Below are positions 18,163-30,062 of a DNA stretch of 64,000 nt, piece after piece. The DNA comes from Duganella sp. OV510 (GTDB lineage Bacteria > Pseudomonadota > Gammaproteobacteria > Burkholderiales > Burkholderiaceae_D): positions 186,001 through 250,000 of the forward strand of contig NZ_FNEQ01000003.1 of NCBI RefSeq assembly GCF_900100205.1, in the 5' to 3' direction. Both the position numbers and the translations under genes were made by a program. Numbering within the stretch: position 1 is the first letter of the stretch; each line of letters begins with the position of its first letter. Below the pieces are notes generated by a model. The model did no database searches, was not told where the DNA came from, and saw nothing but the letters and a program-made list of their open reading frames with translations.

Positions 18163-19329
18163 TCAGTGAGACAGGACTGCTTGATAAACGTCGGCGGTGC
18201 GGCGCGCCGCCTGATCCCAGGTCAGCTCCAGCGCGCGGCGCTGGCCGGCGGCGATGCAGCGCTGGCGCGTGGCGTCGTCGCGCGCCAGCGTGGTCATGGC
18301 GGCGGTGATGTCGTCCACCGACAGCGGATCGAATTCCAGCGCCGCGCCACTGGCCACTTCCGGCAGCGAGGTCGTATTGGAACAGGCCACCGGCACGCCG
18401 GCGGCAAAGGCTTCCACCAGCGGCAGGCCGAAGCCTTCGTGCAGCGACGGGAAGATGAAGGCGCCGGCACCAGCGTAGATGTGGCGCAGCTGACGGTCAT
18501 CGGTCAGCTGGTCCAGCCACAGCACATTCTCGCCGCGCTGCTGCGCATCCTTGAGGCGCTTGACCAGTTCCTCGCTGCGCCAGCCCGGCTGGCCGACGAT
18601 CACCAGCTGGCGTGCCGAACGCAGCACGGGCGGCAGGCCGAGATAAGCGTCCAGCAGGCGCTCGACATTCTTGCGCGGCTGTAGCGTGCCGACGAACAGG
18701 AAGTAGCCTTCGCGCAGGCCATGCAGGCCGAGCGTGACGTCGCGCTCACCGGTGGACGGCGATTCGAACCAGTGCGCGGCCACGCCGTGGTGCACCACGC
18801 TGATCCGCTTTTCATCGACGCCGAAATGCGCGACCAGTTCACGGATCGAGTAATGCGAGCCAGTGATCACATGCTGCGCCTTGCGCGCGGCCTTGGCCTG
18901 CAGCCAGTTCTTCAGCTTGCGCAGTTTCGGGCTGGCCCACTCGGGATGCGAAATCGGCAGCGCGTCATGCAGCGTCGCCACCACCGGGCAGTCCATGCGC
19001 ACGATGCGGTAATCGGTGGCGTGGAAGATATCCAGCGGCGCCGCGCCCTTGCCCAGCGCGACCTGGGTGCTCAGGTGCACCGATGCCGGCAGGATCAGGT
19101 CGCCGAGTGTCGCCAGCGGAAAGGACAGCGGCAGCGCGCGGCCCAGCTGCACCTTGCGGGCATCGCCATGCGGTGCGAAAGACAGCGGCAACACCTCGAC
19201 GCCGGCGCCGGGCAAATGCTCCAGCAGCGCGCGGCTGTAGACGCCCAGGCCGTCCAGGCGGCCACCGGTCAGCTGCGGTTCGGCGGTCGTGACGGACAGG
19301 CCGGCACGCAAGGCGGTCTGCGTGTTCAA
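18163..19329 (-). CDS. Glycosyltransferase family 4/1 (WbpY-like)
   Basis: A 388-residue GT-B glycosyltransferase with the acceptor loop GGRLDGLGVYSRALLEHL near the N-terminus and the EX7E motif in HEGFGLPLVEAFAAG (about 290). The only start near the domain edge is TTG at 19329, which forms a TTGA overlap with the rmd stop; translational coupling would explain the weak start codon. With the next glycosyltransferase it could build a D-rhamnose polymer or O-antigen segment. Transport genes (wzm/wzt or wzx/wzy) are not in the window. Confidence 0.88.
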   Translation of the reverse strand: MNTQTALRAGLSVTTAEPQLTGGRLDGLGVYSRALLEHLPGAGVEVLPLSFAPHGDARKVQLGRALPLSFPLATLGDLILPASVHLSTQVALGKGAAPLDIFHATDYRIVRMDCPVVATLHDALPISHPEWASPKLRKLKNWLQAKAARKAQHVITGSHYSIRELVAHFGVDEKRISVVHHGVAAHWFESPSTGERDVTLGLHGLREGYFLFVGTLQPRKNVERLLDAYLGLPPVLRSARQLVIVGQPGWRSEELVKRLKDAQQRGENVLWLDQLTDDRQLRHIYAGAGAFIFPSLHEGFGLPLVEAFAAGVPVACSNTTSLPEVASGAALEFDPLSVDDITAAMTTLARDDATRQRCIAAGQRRALELTWDQAARRTADVYQAVLSH

Positions 19330-20231
19330 GCGGAATACATCCAGCGCAGCGTGTCGGCCAGCGGCACGCCGGCCAGGGGGCCGGTGGCAGCGATCAGGCG
19401 GCGGTTGTCGCCGGTCAGGCGCACCACTTCATTGGCGCGCACAAAGGCCGGGTTGACGTGAACGTTGATCTGGTAGCCGGCGATATCGGCCATCATGTCC
19501 AGCGCCTCGCCCAGCGAATAAGCATGGCCGGAGCAGATATTGAAGGTGCCGCCGAGCGCCGCCGGCGCGGCCAGCAGCTTGCGGTAGCTGGCCGCGACCA
19601 TGCGCACGTCGGAGAAATCGCGCCACACGTGCAGGTTACCCAGCTCGATGTCGCTGGCCTTGCGGCGGAAATGCGCAACGATTTTCGGCAGCAGGAAGTT
19701 TTCCGCCTGGCCGACACCGGTGTAGTTGAAGGGACGAACGAAGATCAGCGGCAGCTTGTCCTGCCACAGGCGCGCCATGTACTCCATCGACAGCTTGCTG
19801 ACCGCGTAGTCGTTGGCCGGCGCCGCCGGGACGCTCTCGTCGATCACGCCGACATCGGTATTGCCATAGATATTGGCGCTGGACGCCAGCAGCACTGCCG
19901 ACGGTTTCTTTTCGGCCGCCGCCAGCGCTTCCAGCAGGTTGCGCGTGCCGACCACGTTGACGCGATAAATCTGCTCGACGTCGCCATGGGCGACGAAGGC
20001 AATCGCTGCCAGATGCGCCACCACATCCGGCTGCACCTCCCTGATCACGGCGGCCAGGCCGGCGCGATCCAGCAGGTCGACCGCGAACTCACCTTCGCCC
20101 GGCGTGTGGCCGGGCGTGATGGTGCCGAAGATTTGATAACCGGCCGCGCGCAGTTCCTGCGCGACGTAATGGCCGGTGAAGCCGGACAAACCGGTAATCA
20201 GGGCGCGCTTGCCCGCACCTTCAGCAGCCAT
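19326..20231 (-). CDS. rmd: GDP-6-deoxy-D-lyxo-4-hexulose reductase (GDP-D-rhamnose synthesis)
   Basis: A 301-residue short-chain dehydrogenase/epimerase. It has the nucleotide-binding motif ITGLSGFTGHYVAQEL near residue 12, the catalytic Tyr-Lys in YAVSKLSMEY (about 140) and the RPFNYTGVGQAENFL segment typical of sugar-nucleotide reductases of the RMD type. It reduces the 4-keto product of Gmd to GDP-D-rhamnose. A fucose synthase (GMER) is less likely from length and motif. The gene follows gmd by 14 bases, with GGGAG before its ATG. Confidence 0.88.
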   Translation of the reverse strand: MAAEGAGKRALITGLSGFTGHYVAQELRAAGYQIFGTITPGHTPGEGEFAVDLLDRAGLAAVIREVQPDVVAHLAAIAFVAHGDVEQIYRVNVVGTRNLLEALAAAEKKPSAVLLASSANIYGNTDVGVIDESVPAAPANDYAVSKLSMEYMARLWQDKLPLIFVRPFNYTGVGQAENFLLPKIVAHFRRKASDIELGNLHVWRDFSDVRMVAASYRKLLAAPAALGGTFNICSGHAYSLGEALDMMADIAGYQINVHVNPAFVRANEVVRLTGDNRRLIAATGPLAGVPLADTLRWMYSA

Positions 20232-20245
20232 GGGTACTCCCTGGA

Positions 20246-21319
<1,074 letters not shown>

Positions 21320-21332
21320 TTAGTAGCCCGAT

Positions 21333-21341
21333 ATTGTAACA
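21333..21341 (-). promoter_or_regulatory. Possible extended -10 promoter of the gmd operon
   Basis: On the minus strand the sequence reads TGTTACAAT, an extended -10 element (TGn plus TACAAT), about 45 bases before the gmd ATG. No good -35 box is visible at 17 bases, which is usual for extended -10 promoters. The call rests on motif shape only. Confidence 0.35.
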
Positions 21342-21410
21342 GACCGAAACATGAGCATTTCTAACGAAAATCCTCGTTTTACATCACTTACATCTTGTTA
21401 CAGAAGAAAT

Positions 21411-21447
21411 AAAAAAGCCGGTCACCCGCGCTGAGCGGGCGACCGGC
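21411..21447 (-). terminator. Rho-independent terminator of the malic enzyme gene
   Basis: A near-perfect hairpin (GCCGGTC[A/G]CCCGC arms around CGCTGA) lies 15 bases after the malic enzyme stop and is followed on the minus strand by a T6 run. It separates this gene from gmd. Confidence 0.85.
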
Positions 21448-21461
21448 CTCGATTCTTCAGT

Positions 21462-23780
<2,319 letters not shown>

Positions 23781-24087
23781 GCTGTACAGCCTTCCCATAT
23801 CTACGATCGAAGGCCTGTGATTTTAGCAGACCAGTTCTTGCACATAAGTAGGTATTTTCACGCAGAGCAAGAAGGGTTATCAGCATTTTTTATGAGCAAC
23901 TCGGGGGTTAGCCGAATTTTTAGGCTAATCAACCCCAGATAGAGCCAATATAATCAATTTTTCGAACTAATTACGTTTAGCTATCAATCGATGAAATTTA
24001 ATTGAAATTATCAATATTTCACTATGCGAAGCGGACGCAGGCTGATTTGGACTAAGCTATAGCCACCAACGCTGCTGGGAGAACGCC
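23781..24087. other. AT-rich divergent intergenic region
   Basis: About 307 bases separate maeB from the next plus-strand gene. GC content drops sharply at 23840-24030. An imperfect hairpin (TTAGCC-GAATTTTTA-GGCTAA with GGGG/CCCC at the outer ends, about 23903-23937) is the only structure I see. No coding sequence or RNA gene is evident. It presumably holds both promoters. Confidence 0.55.
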
Positions 24088-24486
24088 ATGTCCGACTTGA
24101 TCGTTTCCGCCCGCCTGCCTGAGCCGGCCGGCGCCTCATTGCAGGGTGCCGCCTGGCAACAATTGCTTCGCTGGCATGAAAATAGTCAGCCGCTGGCCTT
24201 CGTCTACACCCGCTCGCTGGGTGGCCTGATCCACACCGGCCAGGGCCGGCTGGAGCAGCTGACGCTGGACGCCACCACCATCGAGGCCGGCAGCAGCAAG
24301 CTGTACATCGTGCTGGCCGGCGCCTCCTACGAAGCCGGGCCGCAGCTATTCTTCACCCCCAACCTGCTGAGCCGCTTCCACGTCAACGGCGTGGCGGTGC
24401 GGCTGGCCAACCATGACTGGCTGTTCCTGTCCGACGAATCGCTGCCGGCGCTGGGCATGGAAAGTCTGCAAAAAAGGATAGCCTAG
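24088..24486 (+). CDS. Conserved hypothetical protein
   Basis: A 132-residue soluble protein without a signal peptide, TM helix or motif I can name. It reads as an alpha/beta protein with several Trp residues and a repeated pattern of short hydrophobic strands (KLYIVLAGASYEAGPQLFF). A GGGAGA site precedes the ATG by six bases. It lies 18 bases upstream of thiL on the same strand, so the two may be co-transcribed, though a promoter-like element sits between them. No function can be assigned. Confidence 0.75.
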   Translation: MSDLIVSARLPEPAGASLQGAAWQQLLRWHENSQPLAFVYTRSLGGLIHTGQGRLEQLTLDATTIEAGSSKLYIVLAGASYEAGPQLFFTPNLLSRFHVNGVAVRLANHDWLFLSDESLPALGMESLQKRIA

Positions 24487-24504
24487 CGGCGGTACAATAC
24501 CGCC

Positions 24505-25479
24505 ATGCTCTCCGAATTCGACCTCATCAAGGAATACTTCCAGCGTCCCCAGCATGCCAGCCGCGCCGTGCTGGGCATCGGTGACGATTGCGCGCTGATC
24601 GCGCCCACGCCCGGCATGCAGACCGCCATCTCGTCCGACATGCTGGTCGAAGGCCGGCATTTCTTCGCCGACGAAGACCCGCTGCGGCTGGGGCACAAGG
24701 CACTGGCGGTCAACCTGTCCGACCTGGCGGCAATGGGCGCACGCCCGGTCGGCTTCACGCTGGCGCTGGCGCTGCCGGAGGCCAACCGCGCCTGGCTGCA
24801 AGGCTTTTCGCAAGGGCTGTTCGCGCTGGCCGACGCCTTCAACATCGAACTGATCGGCGGCGACACCACCAAGGGCCCGCTGAATATCTGCATCACCGTG
24901 TTTGGCGAACTGAAGCCGGGCCAGGCGCTGCGCCGCAACGCCGCCAAGCCGGGCGACGACATCTGGATTTCCGGCACGCTGGGCGACGCCCGCCTGGCGC
25001 TGGCCGGCTACCGCCTGGAACTGCCGCAACAGCTGGACGCCGCCAGCCAGCGCGCTGCCGCCGTGCGCATGCATACGCCGGTGCCGCGCGTTGAACTGGG
25101 CGTGCTGCTGGCCGGGCAAGGCATCGCCCACGCGGCGATCGATATTTCCGATGGCCTGATCGGCGACCTCGGCCACATCCTCAAGCTGTCGCAGGTGGGC
25201 GCCACGCTGGACGTTGACGCGCTGCCGGCCGGCGACATCCTCGCCACGCAGGCAACGCCGCTGCGGCGCGCCTACACCGCCGCCGGTGGCGATGATTACG
25301 AACTGTGCTTCACTGCGCCGGCCTCAGCGCGCGCCGCCGTCCTCGCGGCGGCAGACAGCGTTGCCACGCCGGTCACGCGCGTCGGCAGCATCGATGCCGG
25401 TGGCGGCCTGAAGCTGGTCGACGCCAGCGGCGCGCCGCTCGACCTCCAGCTCGCCAGCTTCGATCACTTCACGTCCTGA
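24505..25479 (+). CDS. thiL: Thiamine-monophosphate kinase
   Basis: A 324-residue ATP-dependent kinase that makes thiamine diphosphate from thiamine monophosphate. Family marks are the N-terminal FDLIKEYF, the GIGDDCA metal site, DMLVEGRHFF, VNLSDLAAMGA and GGDTTKGP, plus the late ISDGLIGDLGHI and GGDDYELCF. A perfect GGCGGTA-CAA-TACCGCC hairpin abuts the start codon, and a TACAAT box inside it could give a leaderless transcript. The 3' end overlaps the convergent GGDEF/EAL gene by 16 bases. No pgpA follows, although thiL-pgpA is a common pair. Confidence 0.95.
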   Translation: MLSEFDLIKEYFQRPQHASRAVLGIGDDCALIAPTPGMQTAISSDMLVEGRHFFADEDPLRLGHKALAVNLSDLAAMGARPVGFTLALALPEANRAWLQGFSQGLFALADAFNIELIGGDTTKGPLNICITVFGELKPGQALRRNAAKPGDDIWISGTLGDARLALAGYRLELPQQLDAASQRAAAVRMHTPVPRVELGVLLAGQGIAHAAIDISDGLIGDLGHILKLSQVGATLDVDALPAGDILATQATPLRRAYTAAGGDDYELCFTAPASARAAVLAAADSVATPVTRVGSIDAGGGLKLVDASGAPLDLQLASFDHFTS

Positions 25480-28070
25480 ATCGCGGTCACATCCTCGTCC
25501 GGCTGCCCCACCCGCATGCCGCTGCCATTCATCAGCCAGTAGTGGTGGAAAGCCAGGCGGATGTTGTCACGCAATTGCGTGTCGTCCCAGGGCTTGGTGT
25601 AGAAGCGGTAGATGGCGCCGCGGTTGATCGCATCCAGCACCGCCTCCAGCCCGGTGTAGCCGGACAGGATGATGCGGATGGTGTCGGGATACATCTCCTT
25701 GACCTTGCTGAGGAACTCGGTGCCGCTCATGGCCGGCATGCGCTGGTCGCAGACGATCACCTGCACCGCATGCAGCGCCAGCATCTCGAACGCTTCGGTG
25801 GGCGAGGTGGCGGTCAGGATCTGGTAACCGTCGCGGCGGAACAGCCGGTGCAGCGACGACAGCACATTCACATCGTCATCGACAATCAGCAAGGTCTGCG
25901 CCGGTTGCCTGGCCGCGCCCGGCGCCGGCGGCAGGCTGCGGCCTGACTGCACCAGTTGGCCCAGCGCGTCCGCCGCCAGCGGCTTGCTGAAGAAATAGCC
26001 CTGCACCTCATCACAGCGGCTGCGCCGCAGATACTCCAGTTGCGCGCGCGTCTCCACGCCCTCGGCGATCACCTGCAGCTTGAGGCTGTGCGCCATGCTG
26101 ATGATGGCCAGTGCGATTGCCGCGTCATTCGGATTGGTGGTGATGTCGCGCACGAAGGCGATATCGATTTTCAGCTTGTCGATCGGGAAGCGCTGCAGAT
26201 AGGACAGCGACGAATAGCCGGTGCCGAAGTCATCGATCGCCACTTTGATACCGATGGCTTTCAGGTTCTTCAGCACGGTGATGGTGCGTTCGGCATTGAC
26301 CATCAGCGCGGTTTCCGTCAGCTCCAGTTCCAGCAGTTCCGGCGGCGTCTTGTTGCGTTGCAGCGCTTCGCGCACCACAGCTTCCAGGTCGCCTTCGACA
26401 AACTGGCGGCTGGCGACGTTGACCGCCACCCGCACCGGCCCGGTGCCATCGTTGAGCCAGGTGACGATTTGCTTGCAGGCGGCGTCGATGATCCAGGCGC
26501 CGACGCGTACCACCAGCCCGGTATCCTCCAGCACCGGCACGAACTCGGCCGGATAGACCAGGCCGAAACCGGGCCGCTGCCAGCGCAGCAGCGCTTCCAC
26601 GCCGCAGAACTTGCCGGTGTTGAGGTTGACCTTGGGCTGGAAGTGCAGCAGCAGCTCATTGTTGTCGAAGGCGCGGCGCAGCGCCAGCTCCATGTCCAGC
26701 CGCGCCAGCACCTGCACATTCATGCCGGCGGTGAAGAAGCGGTAGCCGTCGCGGCCAGCCTGCTTGGCGCGCTCCATCGCGGTGTCGGCATACTTGACCA
26801 GGGTTTCCGGATCGATGGCGTCGTCCGGATAGACCGAGATACCGATACTGGCGCTGAGGATGGCCTGATGGCCATCCAGTTCGAACGGCTGGCGCAGCAC
26901 CTCGCGCACATCGTGGGCCGCCTGCACCCCGTCCTGCTGGTCACGGCTCATGGTCAGGATCAGGGCGAACTCGTCGCCGCCAACCCGGCCGACCGTGTCG
27001 CGGATGCGCGCGGTCTGCACCAGCCGGTTGCTGAACTGGCGCAGCAGGTCGTCGCCAAGCGCGGTGCCGAGCGAATCGTTGATGTTCTTGAAGCGGTCCA
27101 GGCCGATCATCAGCACCACGATGCGCCATGACTTGTCCTGCGCCACGGCGATGGCATCGGCGACGATCTTGAAGAACAGCGTGCGGTTCGGCAGGCCGGT
27201 CAGGCTGTCGTAGTGGGCCATGTGCTGCAGCAGTTCTTCCGCCTGGCGGCGTTCGCTGATGTCGCGCGCCACGCCCAGCATCACGGCCGGCTGTCCTGGA
27301 CGTTGCAGCAGTTGCCAGTACAACTCGACCGGCACGGTGATCAAGTCGCTGCGCATCAGCTCCAGTTCGTTCAGTTCCGGCGAGCGCGCCGGGCCGACGG
27401 CAGCGGCGTAGTCGGCCAGCCGCTCCGCTTGCGCACGCAAGGCGTCCGGCGTGCCGAGGCCGAGGCGGCTGGCGCTCTGGCCCAGCATCTCGCCGCGCGC
27501 ATAGCCCAGCATGCGGCAGGCGCCCTCGTTGACGTCGACCAGATCGGCGCTGGCAGCGTCGAACAGGAAGATGGCGTCGGCGGTGGCGTCCATGGCGCTG
27601 CGGAAGCGCTGCAATTCGGCGGTGCGCTCGCGCACGCATTGCTCCAGCCGGGCGTTATAGCTGCGCTCGCGCGCATGCAGCAGGCGCATCTCCAGCATGT
27701 TATTGATGCGCATCAGCGTTTCTATCGGATCGAAAGGCTTGCTGATGAAATCGCGCGCGCCGGACTCGAAGGCGCGCATCTTGTGGTCGGGCTGGGCGGT
27801 GACCACCAGCACCGGCAGCCAGCCGTCCGGCTCCAGCGGCTTCAGCGCCTCCATCACCTCGAAGCCGCTCATGCCCGGCATTTGCAGGTCAAGAATGATC
27901 AGATCGTAGTGTTGGTCGGCATGCCAGGCAGCCACCACGCGCGGATCGGTGGTGGCGCTGACATCTTTATAGCCAGTGGAAGTGAGCAGGTATTCCAATA
28001 ATTCGACATTGACCGGCTGATCGTCGACGATCAGGATGCGGGCGTGGTGGATGTCGGTCTGGCTGATCAT
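25464..28070 (-). CDS. REC-PAS-GGDEF-EAL-REC c-di-GMP regulator
   Basis: An 868-residue cytoplasmic protein with an unusual receiver at each end. The N-terminal REC has Asp about 61 (ILDLQMPGM), followed by a linker helix and PAS (about 155-280). The GGDEF motif is intact at 364-368 and preceded by an RIRD I-site five residues earlier. The EAL motif is intact at 492-494 (GVEALLRW), with DDFGTGYSSL further on. The C-terminal REC has Asp about 775 (VIVCDQRMPAM). Both c-di-GMP synthesis and breakdown are therefore possible. GGAGG lies five bases before the chosen ATG. No kinase gene is adjacent. Confidence 0.94.
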   Translation of the reverse strand: MISQTDIHHARILIVDDQPVNVELLEYLLTSTGYKDVSATTDPRVVAAWHADQHYDLIILDLQMPGMSGFEVMEALKPLEPDGWLPVLVVTAQPDHKMRAFESGARDFISKPFDPIETLMRINNMLEMRLLHARERSYNARLEQCVRERTAELQRFRSAMDATADAIFLFDAASADLVDVNEGACRMLGYARGEMLGQSASRLGLGTPDALRAQAERLADYAAAVGPARSPELNELELMRSDLITVPVELYWQLLQRPGQPAVMLGVARDISERRQAEELLQHMAHYDSLTGLPNRTLFFKIVADAIAVAQDKSWRIVVLMIGLDRFKNINDSLGTALGDDLLRQFSNRLVQTARIRDTVGRVGGDEFALILTMSRDQQDGVQAAHDVREVLRQPFELDGHQAILSASIGISVYPDDAIDPETLVKYADTAMERAKQAGRDGYRFFTAGMNVQVLARLDMELALRRAFDNNELLLHFQPKVNLNTGKFCGVEALLRWQRPGFGLVYPAEFVPVLEDTGLVVRVGAWIIDAACKQIVTWLNDGTGPVRVAVNVASRQFVEGDLEAVVREALQRNKTPPELLELELTETALMVNAERTITVLKNLKAIGIKVAIDDFGTGYSSLSYLQRFPIDKLKIDIAFVRDITTNPNDAAIALAIISMAHSLKLQVIAEGVETRAQLEYLRRSRCDEVQGYFFSKPLAADALGQLVQSGRSLPPAPGAARQPAQTLLIVDDDVNVLSSLHRLFRRDGYQILTATSPTEAFEMLALHAVQVIVCDQRMPAMSGTEFLSKVKEMYPDTIRIILSGYTGLEAVLDAINRGAIYRFYTKPWDDTQLRDNIRLAFHHYWLMNGSGMRVGQPDEDVTAIQDVK

Positions 28071-28228
28071 TGCGCCTCCGAATGGGTACATACTCTTCAA
28101 TAAGCTTACCAGTCTTCGCAAACAGTGGCGCACGGCTGGGTAATTTTTTGTGGCGTTGCGACGATGGCAAACTGCATGGTACAGTGATAGCAAGCCCCTA
28201 CAGCCCCTCATACCGAGAAGGAGAAGCC

Positions 28229-28717
28229 ATGAGCAACAGCGACACCATCCTCGACCTGGCCGCGCAAGTCGGCAAAGCGTTACAAGACAAAGGGCTGATA
28301 CTGGCCACGGCGGAATCGTGCACCGGCGGCGGCGTGGCCCAGGCGATCACCGAAATCGCCGGCTCCACCGGCTGGTTCGACTGCGGCTTTGTCACCTACT
28401 CGAATGCCTCCAAGACCGAAATGCTGGAAGTACCGGCGGCGCTGATCGCGCAGATGGGCAGCGTCTCGGAAGAAGTGGCCGGCGCCATGGCCGCCGGCGC
28501 GCTCGGTTCCAGCAACGCCCACATTGCTGTCTCCACCACCGGCATCGCCGGGCCGACCGGCGCGGTGCCCGGCAAGCCGGTGGGCACGGTCTGCTTTGGC
28601 TGGGCGAATGCCGACACCGTGCATACCGAACGGCTGGTATTCACCGGCGACCGCCGCGCGGTGCGCGAGCAAACCGTGATCCACGCGCTGCAAGGCCTGC
28701 TCCGCTTCATCAACTAG
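28229..28717 (+). CDS. pncC: CinA-family nicotinamide-nucleotide amidohydrolase
   Basis: A 162-residue protein equal to the C-terminal domain of CinA (PncC/YgaD type). It deamidates NMN to NaMN in pyridine nucleotide recycling. Family marks are LATAESCTGGGVAQAIT near residue 26, GFVTYSN, AGALGSSNAHIAVSTTGIAGPTG in two segments and GTVCFGW. AAGGAGAA precedes the ATG. In many proteobacteria it sits next to recA or pgpA; here the next gene is traL. Confidence 0.92.
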   Translation: MSNSDTILDLAAQVGKALQDKGLILATAESCTGGGVAQAITEIAGSTGWFDCGFVTYSNASKTEMLEVPAALIAQMGSVSEEVAGAMAAGALGSSNAHIAVSTTGIAGPTGAVPGKPVGTVCFGWANADTVHTERLVFTGDRRAVREQTVIHALQGLLRFIN

Positions 28718-28782
28718 GTTGCCTTCGAGCCATAAAACAATTACTCTCGACGCATTGAAAAAAATGCGTTTGGGAGTGGTTG

Positions 28783-29523
28783 ATGCAAAACACGGTACAT
28801 TTTATTCTTCAGGGCAAAGGCGGCATCGGCAAGACGCTGGTGTCGACCATTCTTGCGCAGTGGATCGCCAGCAAGGATATCGCCGAAGGCCAGCAGCCGC
28901 TGCGCTGCTACGACACCGACCAGGAGAACCCGACCTTCTCGCGTTACAAGGCCATGAACGTCAAGCACGTGCCGGTGATGACCGACAGCCGCACCATCGA
29001 CCCCAAGCGTTTTGACGCGCTGATGATCGACCTGCTGGAAGAAGAAGGCAACTGCGTCATCGACAACGGCGCCAACACCTTCTCGCCGCTGATGGGCTAC
29101 CTGATCGAGAACGACTGCTTCTCGCTGCTGCAGGAATCCGGGCGCAAGGTCTACATCCACACCATTGTCGGCGGCGGCGACACGCTGCACGACACCGCCA
29201 CCGGCTTCGTCTCCACCGCCAAGGCCACCAATGTACCGCTGGTGCTGTGGGAAAACGAGCACTTCGGCCTGCTGCAATCGGCGGCCGGCAAGCAATTCGT
29301 CGACTCGCAGACCTATGCCGACAACTCCGCGCGGGTGATCGGCCGCGTGGTGCTGGCGGCGCGCAACGCCGACACCTTCGGCGCCGACCTGAAGAAAATG
29401 AACACCGCGCGCCTGACGGCGGCCGAGGTGCGCGAGAGCGACAAATTCAACGTCATGGAAAAGCAGCGCATCAAGGTAGTATTCCGCGACCTGTTCGAGC
29501 AACTCGACAAAGTGCAGTGGTAA
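28783..29523 (+). CDS. traL: TraL-like P-loop ATPase (conjugation-type)
   Basis: A 246-residue P-loop protein with Walker A GKGGIGKT at 11-18 and the segments CYDTDQENPTFSRYKAMNV, VIDNGANTFSPL and RKVYIHTIVGGGD. These match TraL of the IncP (RK2/RP4) transfer region, a ParA-like ATPase of unknown exact role. It is followed after six bases by a TraM-like gene, the same order as in IncP plasmids. traK, traJ, traI, oriT and mating-pair genes are all absent around it. GGGAG lies six bases before the ATG; a TTG directly upstream is not needed. Codon use is that of the host, so it looks long resident. Confidence 0.85.
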   Translation: MQNTVHFILQGKGGIGKTLVSTILAQWIASKDIAEGQQPLRCYDTDQENPTFSRYKAMNVKHVPVMTDSRTIDPKRFDALMIDLLEEEGNCVIDNGANTFSPLMGYLIENDCFSLLQESGRKVYIHTIVGGGDTLHDTATGFVSTAKATNVPLVLWENEHFGLLQSAAGKQFVDSQTYADNSARVIGRVVLAARNADTFGADLKKMNTARLTAAEVRESDKFNVMEKQRIKVVFRDLFEQLDKVQW

Positions 29524-29529
29524 GCGGCC

Positions 29530-29991
29530 ATGGATCAGCAAAAGCTGCGTGCCCTGGTATTTGAAAAGACCGGCGTCCGTATCGACGTCGACGACCCGGT
29601 CTTCGCGCTGGTGGCGCTGAACGAAGCGGTGCTGGAAGACGCGGTGGAACGCCACATCGCCCGCATCGACGCCGCCTCGCAAGCGCTGACGGCCCAGCTG
29701 GCCGGCGGCCACCCGCCCGGCTACGTCCCCACGCCCTCCGCCGGCCCGGTCCGACCGATCTCGACGCAATCGCCGATGGTCACACCGCGCGAACTGCGGT
29801 TGCTGGGCGCCGCCGCCGCCATCGCCCTGCTCAGTGCACTGGTGGTCCTCGGCGGCCAGGCCGCGTTCCGCAAGCCCGGCCTGAGCGCCGAGCAGGAGCA
29901 AGCGCTGCAGCGCGCCGCCAAACTCGAACAAGCCATCCGAAAACTCGACGCCCCCACCCGCGCCCAACTCCAGGCCGAGCTACAAAAATAA
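29530..29991 (+). CDS. traM: TraM-like protein
   Basis: A 153-residue protein. The N-terminal part (FEKTGVRIDVDDPVFALVAL) resembles the start of IncP TraM. The middle is Pro/Gly-rich, then one TM helix at about 98-116 (LLGAAAAIALLSALVVLGG) and a charged C-terminal helix. It appears to be a tail- or middle-anchored membrane partner of the adjacent TraL-like ATPase. The gene ends at the base where a 29-bp-stem palindrome begins. The name rests on gene order and the N-terminal similarity; the biochemical role is unknown. Confidence 0.72.
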   Translation: MDQQKLRALVFEKTGVRIDVDDPVFALVALNEAVLEDAVERHIARIDAASQALTAQLAGGHPPGYVPTPSAGPVRPISTQSPMVTPRELRLLGAAAAIALLSALVVLGGQAAFRKPGLSAEQEQALQRAAKLEQAIRKLDAPTRAQLQAELQK

Positions 29992-30056
29992 ATCCGGGGT
30001 CAGTTCTGCCAAATGTACATGAGCTTGTGTACGTTTGGCAGAACTGACCCCGGATT
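29991..30056. repeat. Long palindrome, 29-bp stem (REP-like)
   Basis: A 29-base arm beginning AATCCGGGGTCAGTTCTGCC pairs with its inverted copy, with one T/G wobble position and an eight-base loop (30020-30027). It starts at the last base of the traM stop codon and lacks a clear U-tract on the plus strand (CGGATTTTGT). It shares the core CGGGGTCAG with a second palindrome at 39417-39450. Shape and position suit a REP-type dispersed repeat that may also act as a terminator. Confidence 0.85.
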
Positions 30057-30062
30057 TTGTGC

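Noticed and set aside
28783..29991. Reading traL-traM as part of an integrated conjugative element
   Set aside because: No integrase, relaxase, oriT, att repeats or base-composition shift around the pair.
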